A stretch of DNA of 64,000 bases from contig CAINJJ010000008.1 of assembly GCA_903849645.1 (NCBI GenBank), positions 62,001 through 126,000 of the forward strand, given 5' to 3'. The position numbers and the translations under genes are program-made. A model generated the notes under the pieces. The model did no database searches and had not been told where the DNA came from. It saw only the letters and a list, made by a program, of their open reading frames with translations. The DNA is from an uncultured Acidobacteriaceae bacterium (lineage in GTDB: Bacteria > Acidobacteriota > Terriglobia > Terriglobales > Acidobacteriaceae). Positions 63,961 through 64,000 of the stretch are shown in pieces (the first letter of the stretch is position 1; the number at the start of each line of letters is the position of its first letter).

Positions 63961-64000
63961 CAGGTGTTGGCCGCGGAATCTTGATAACAAAGGACTTAGA

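Overview
The window looks like a high-GC chromosome segment from an Acidobacteriota bacterium, probably order Terriglobales (Granulicella/Terriglobus/Edaphobacter-like). The basis is the style of the proteins (GH127 and DUF1080 enzymes, CHAT-TPR protein beside an ECF sigma/anti-sigma pair, secreted SpoIID/LytB protein), the intergenic repeats of that group, and the purL-purF arrangement. This is inference; no database search was possible.

Layout. 1-2849: a truncated glutaminase A-like gene and a Tat-exported GH127 beta-L-arabinofuranosidase, both on the minus strand. 3247-11373: eight co-oriented genes (a duplicated-domain protein, DUF1360, two small related beta-rich proteins, an ECF sigma factor, its anti-sigma factor, an unknown protein, a TPR-CHAT peptidase). 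This is the best candidate for an undescribed system. 11496-18914: G1 glutamic peptidase, DUF1080-PHP fusion, atypical SDR, then a cell-wall pair (transpeptidase-only PBP overlapping a SpoIID protein fused to a HExxH domain) and a family 2 glycosyltransferase. About 19238-19925 holds a degenerate tandem repeat of period about 49 bp. 20119-32515: housekeeping and secreted genes: YncE propeller, OmpR-type two-component pair, MutM, HIT hydrolase, RbsD/FucU protein, two NTF2-like proteins, a molybdopterin oxidoreductase and a rhodanese.

32731-33402 is a HigBA-type toxin-antitoxin pair, followed by purL-purF (start codons coupled). A tRNA-Leu(CAA) at 37886-37972 is the insertion site of a 5.75-kb island ending at a diverged copy of the tRNA 3' half (43669-43726). 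The island carries a Fic protein, a three-gene operon of unknown function, and an AbiEi antitoxin whose AbiEii toxin is cut to 30 codons. A frameshifted integrase remnant lies just outside.

44214-53498 holds a GMC flavin oxidoreductase, a small unknown protein and a convergent operon of three c-type cytochrome genes, the middle one being a 1110-residue fusion; together they could form an extracytoplasmic oxidation chain. 54522-58947 is a regulatory block: CHASE3-like/PAS histidine kinase, LuxR-type response regulator, a receiver-only paralogue and a Crp/Fnr regulator. 59185-59375 is a decayed second copy of the HigA-type antitoxin. The window ends with an MFS transporter, an EF-G paralogue and a repeat-rich intergenic stretch.
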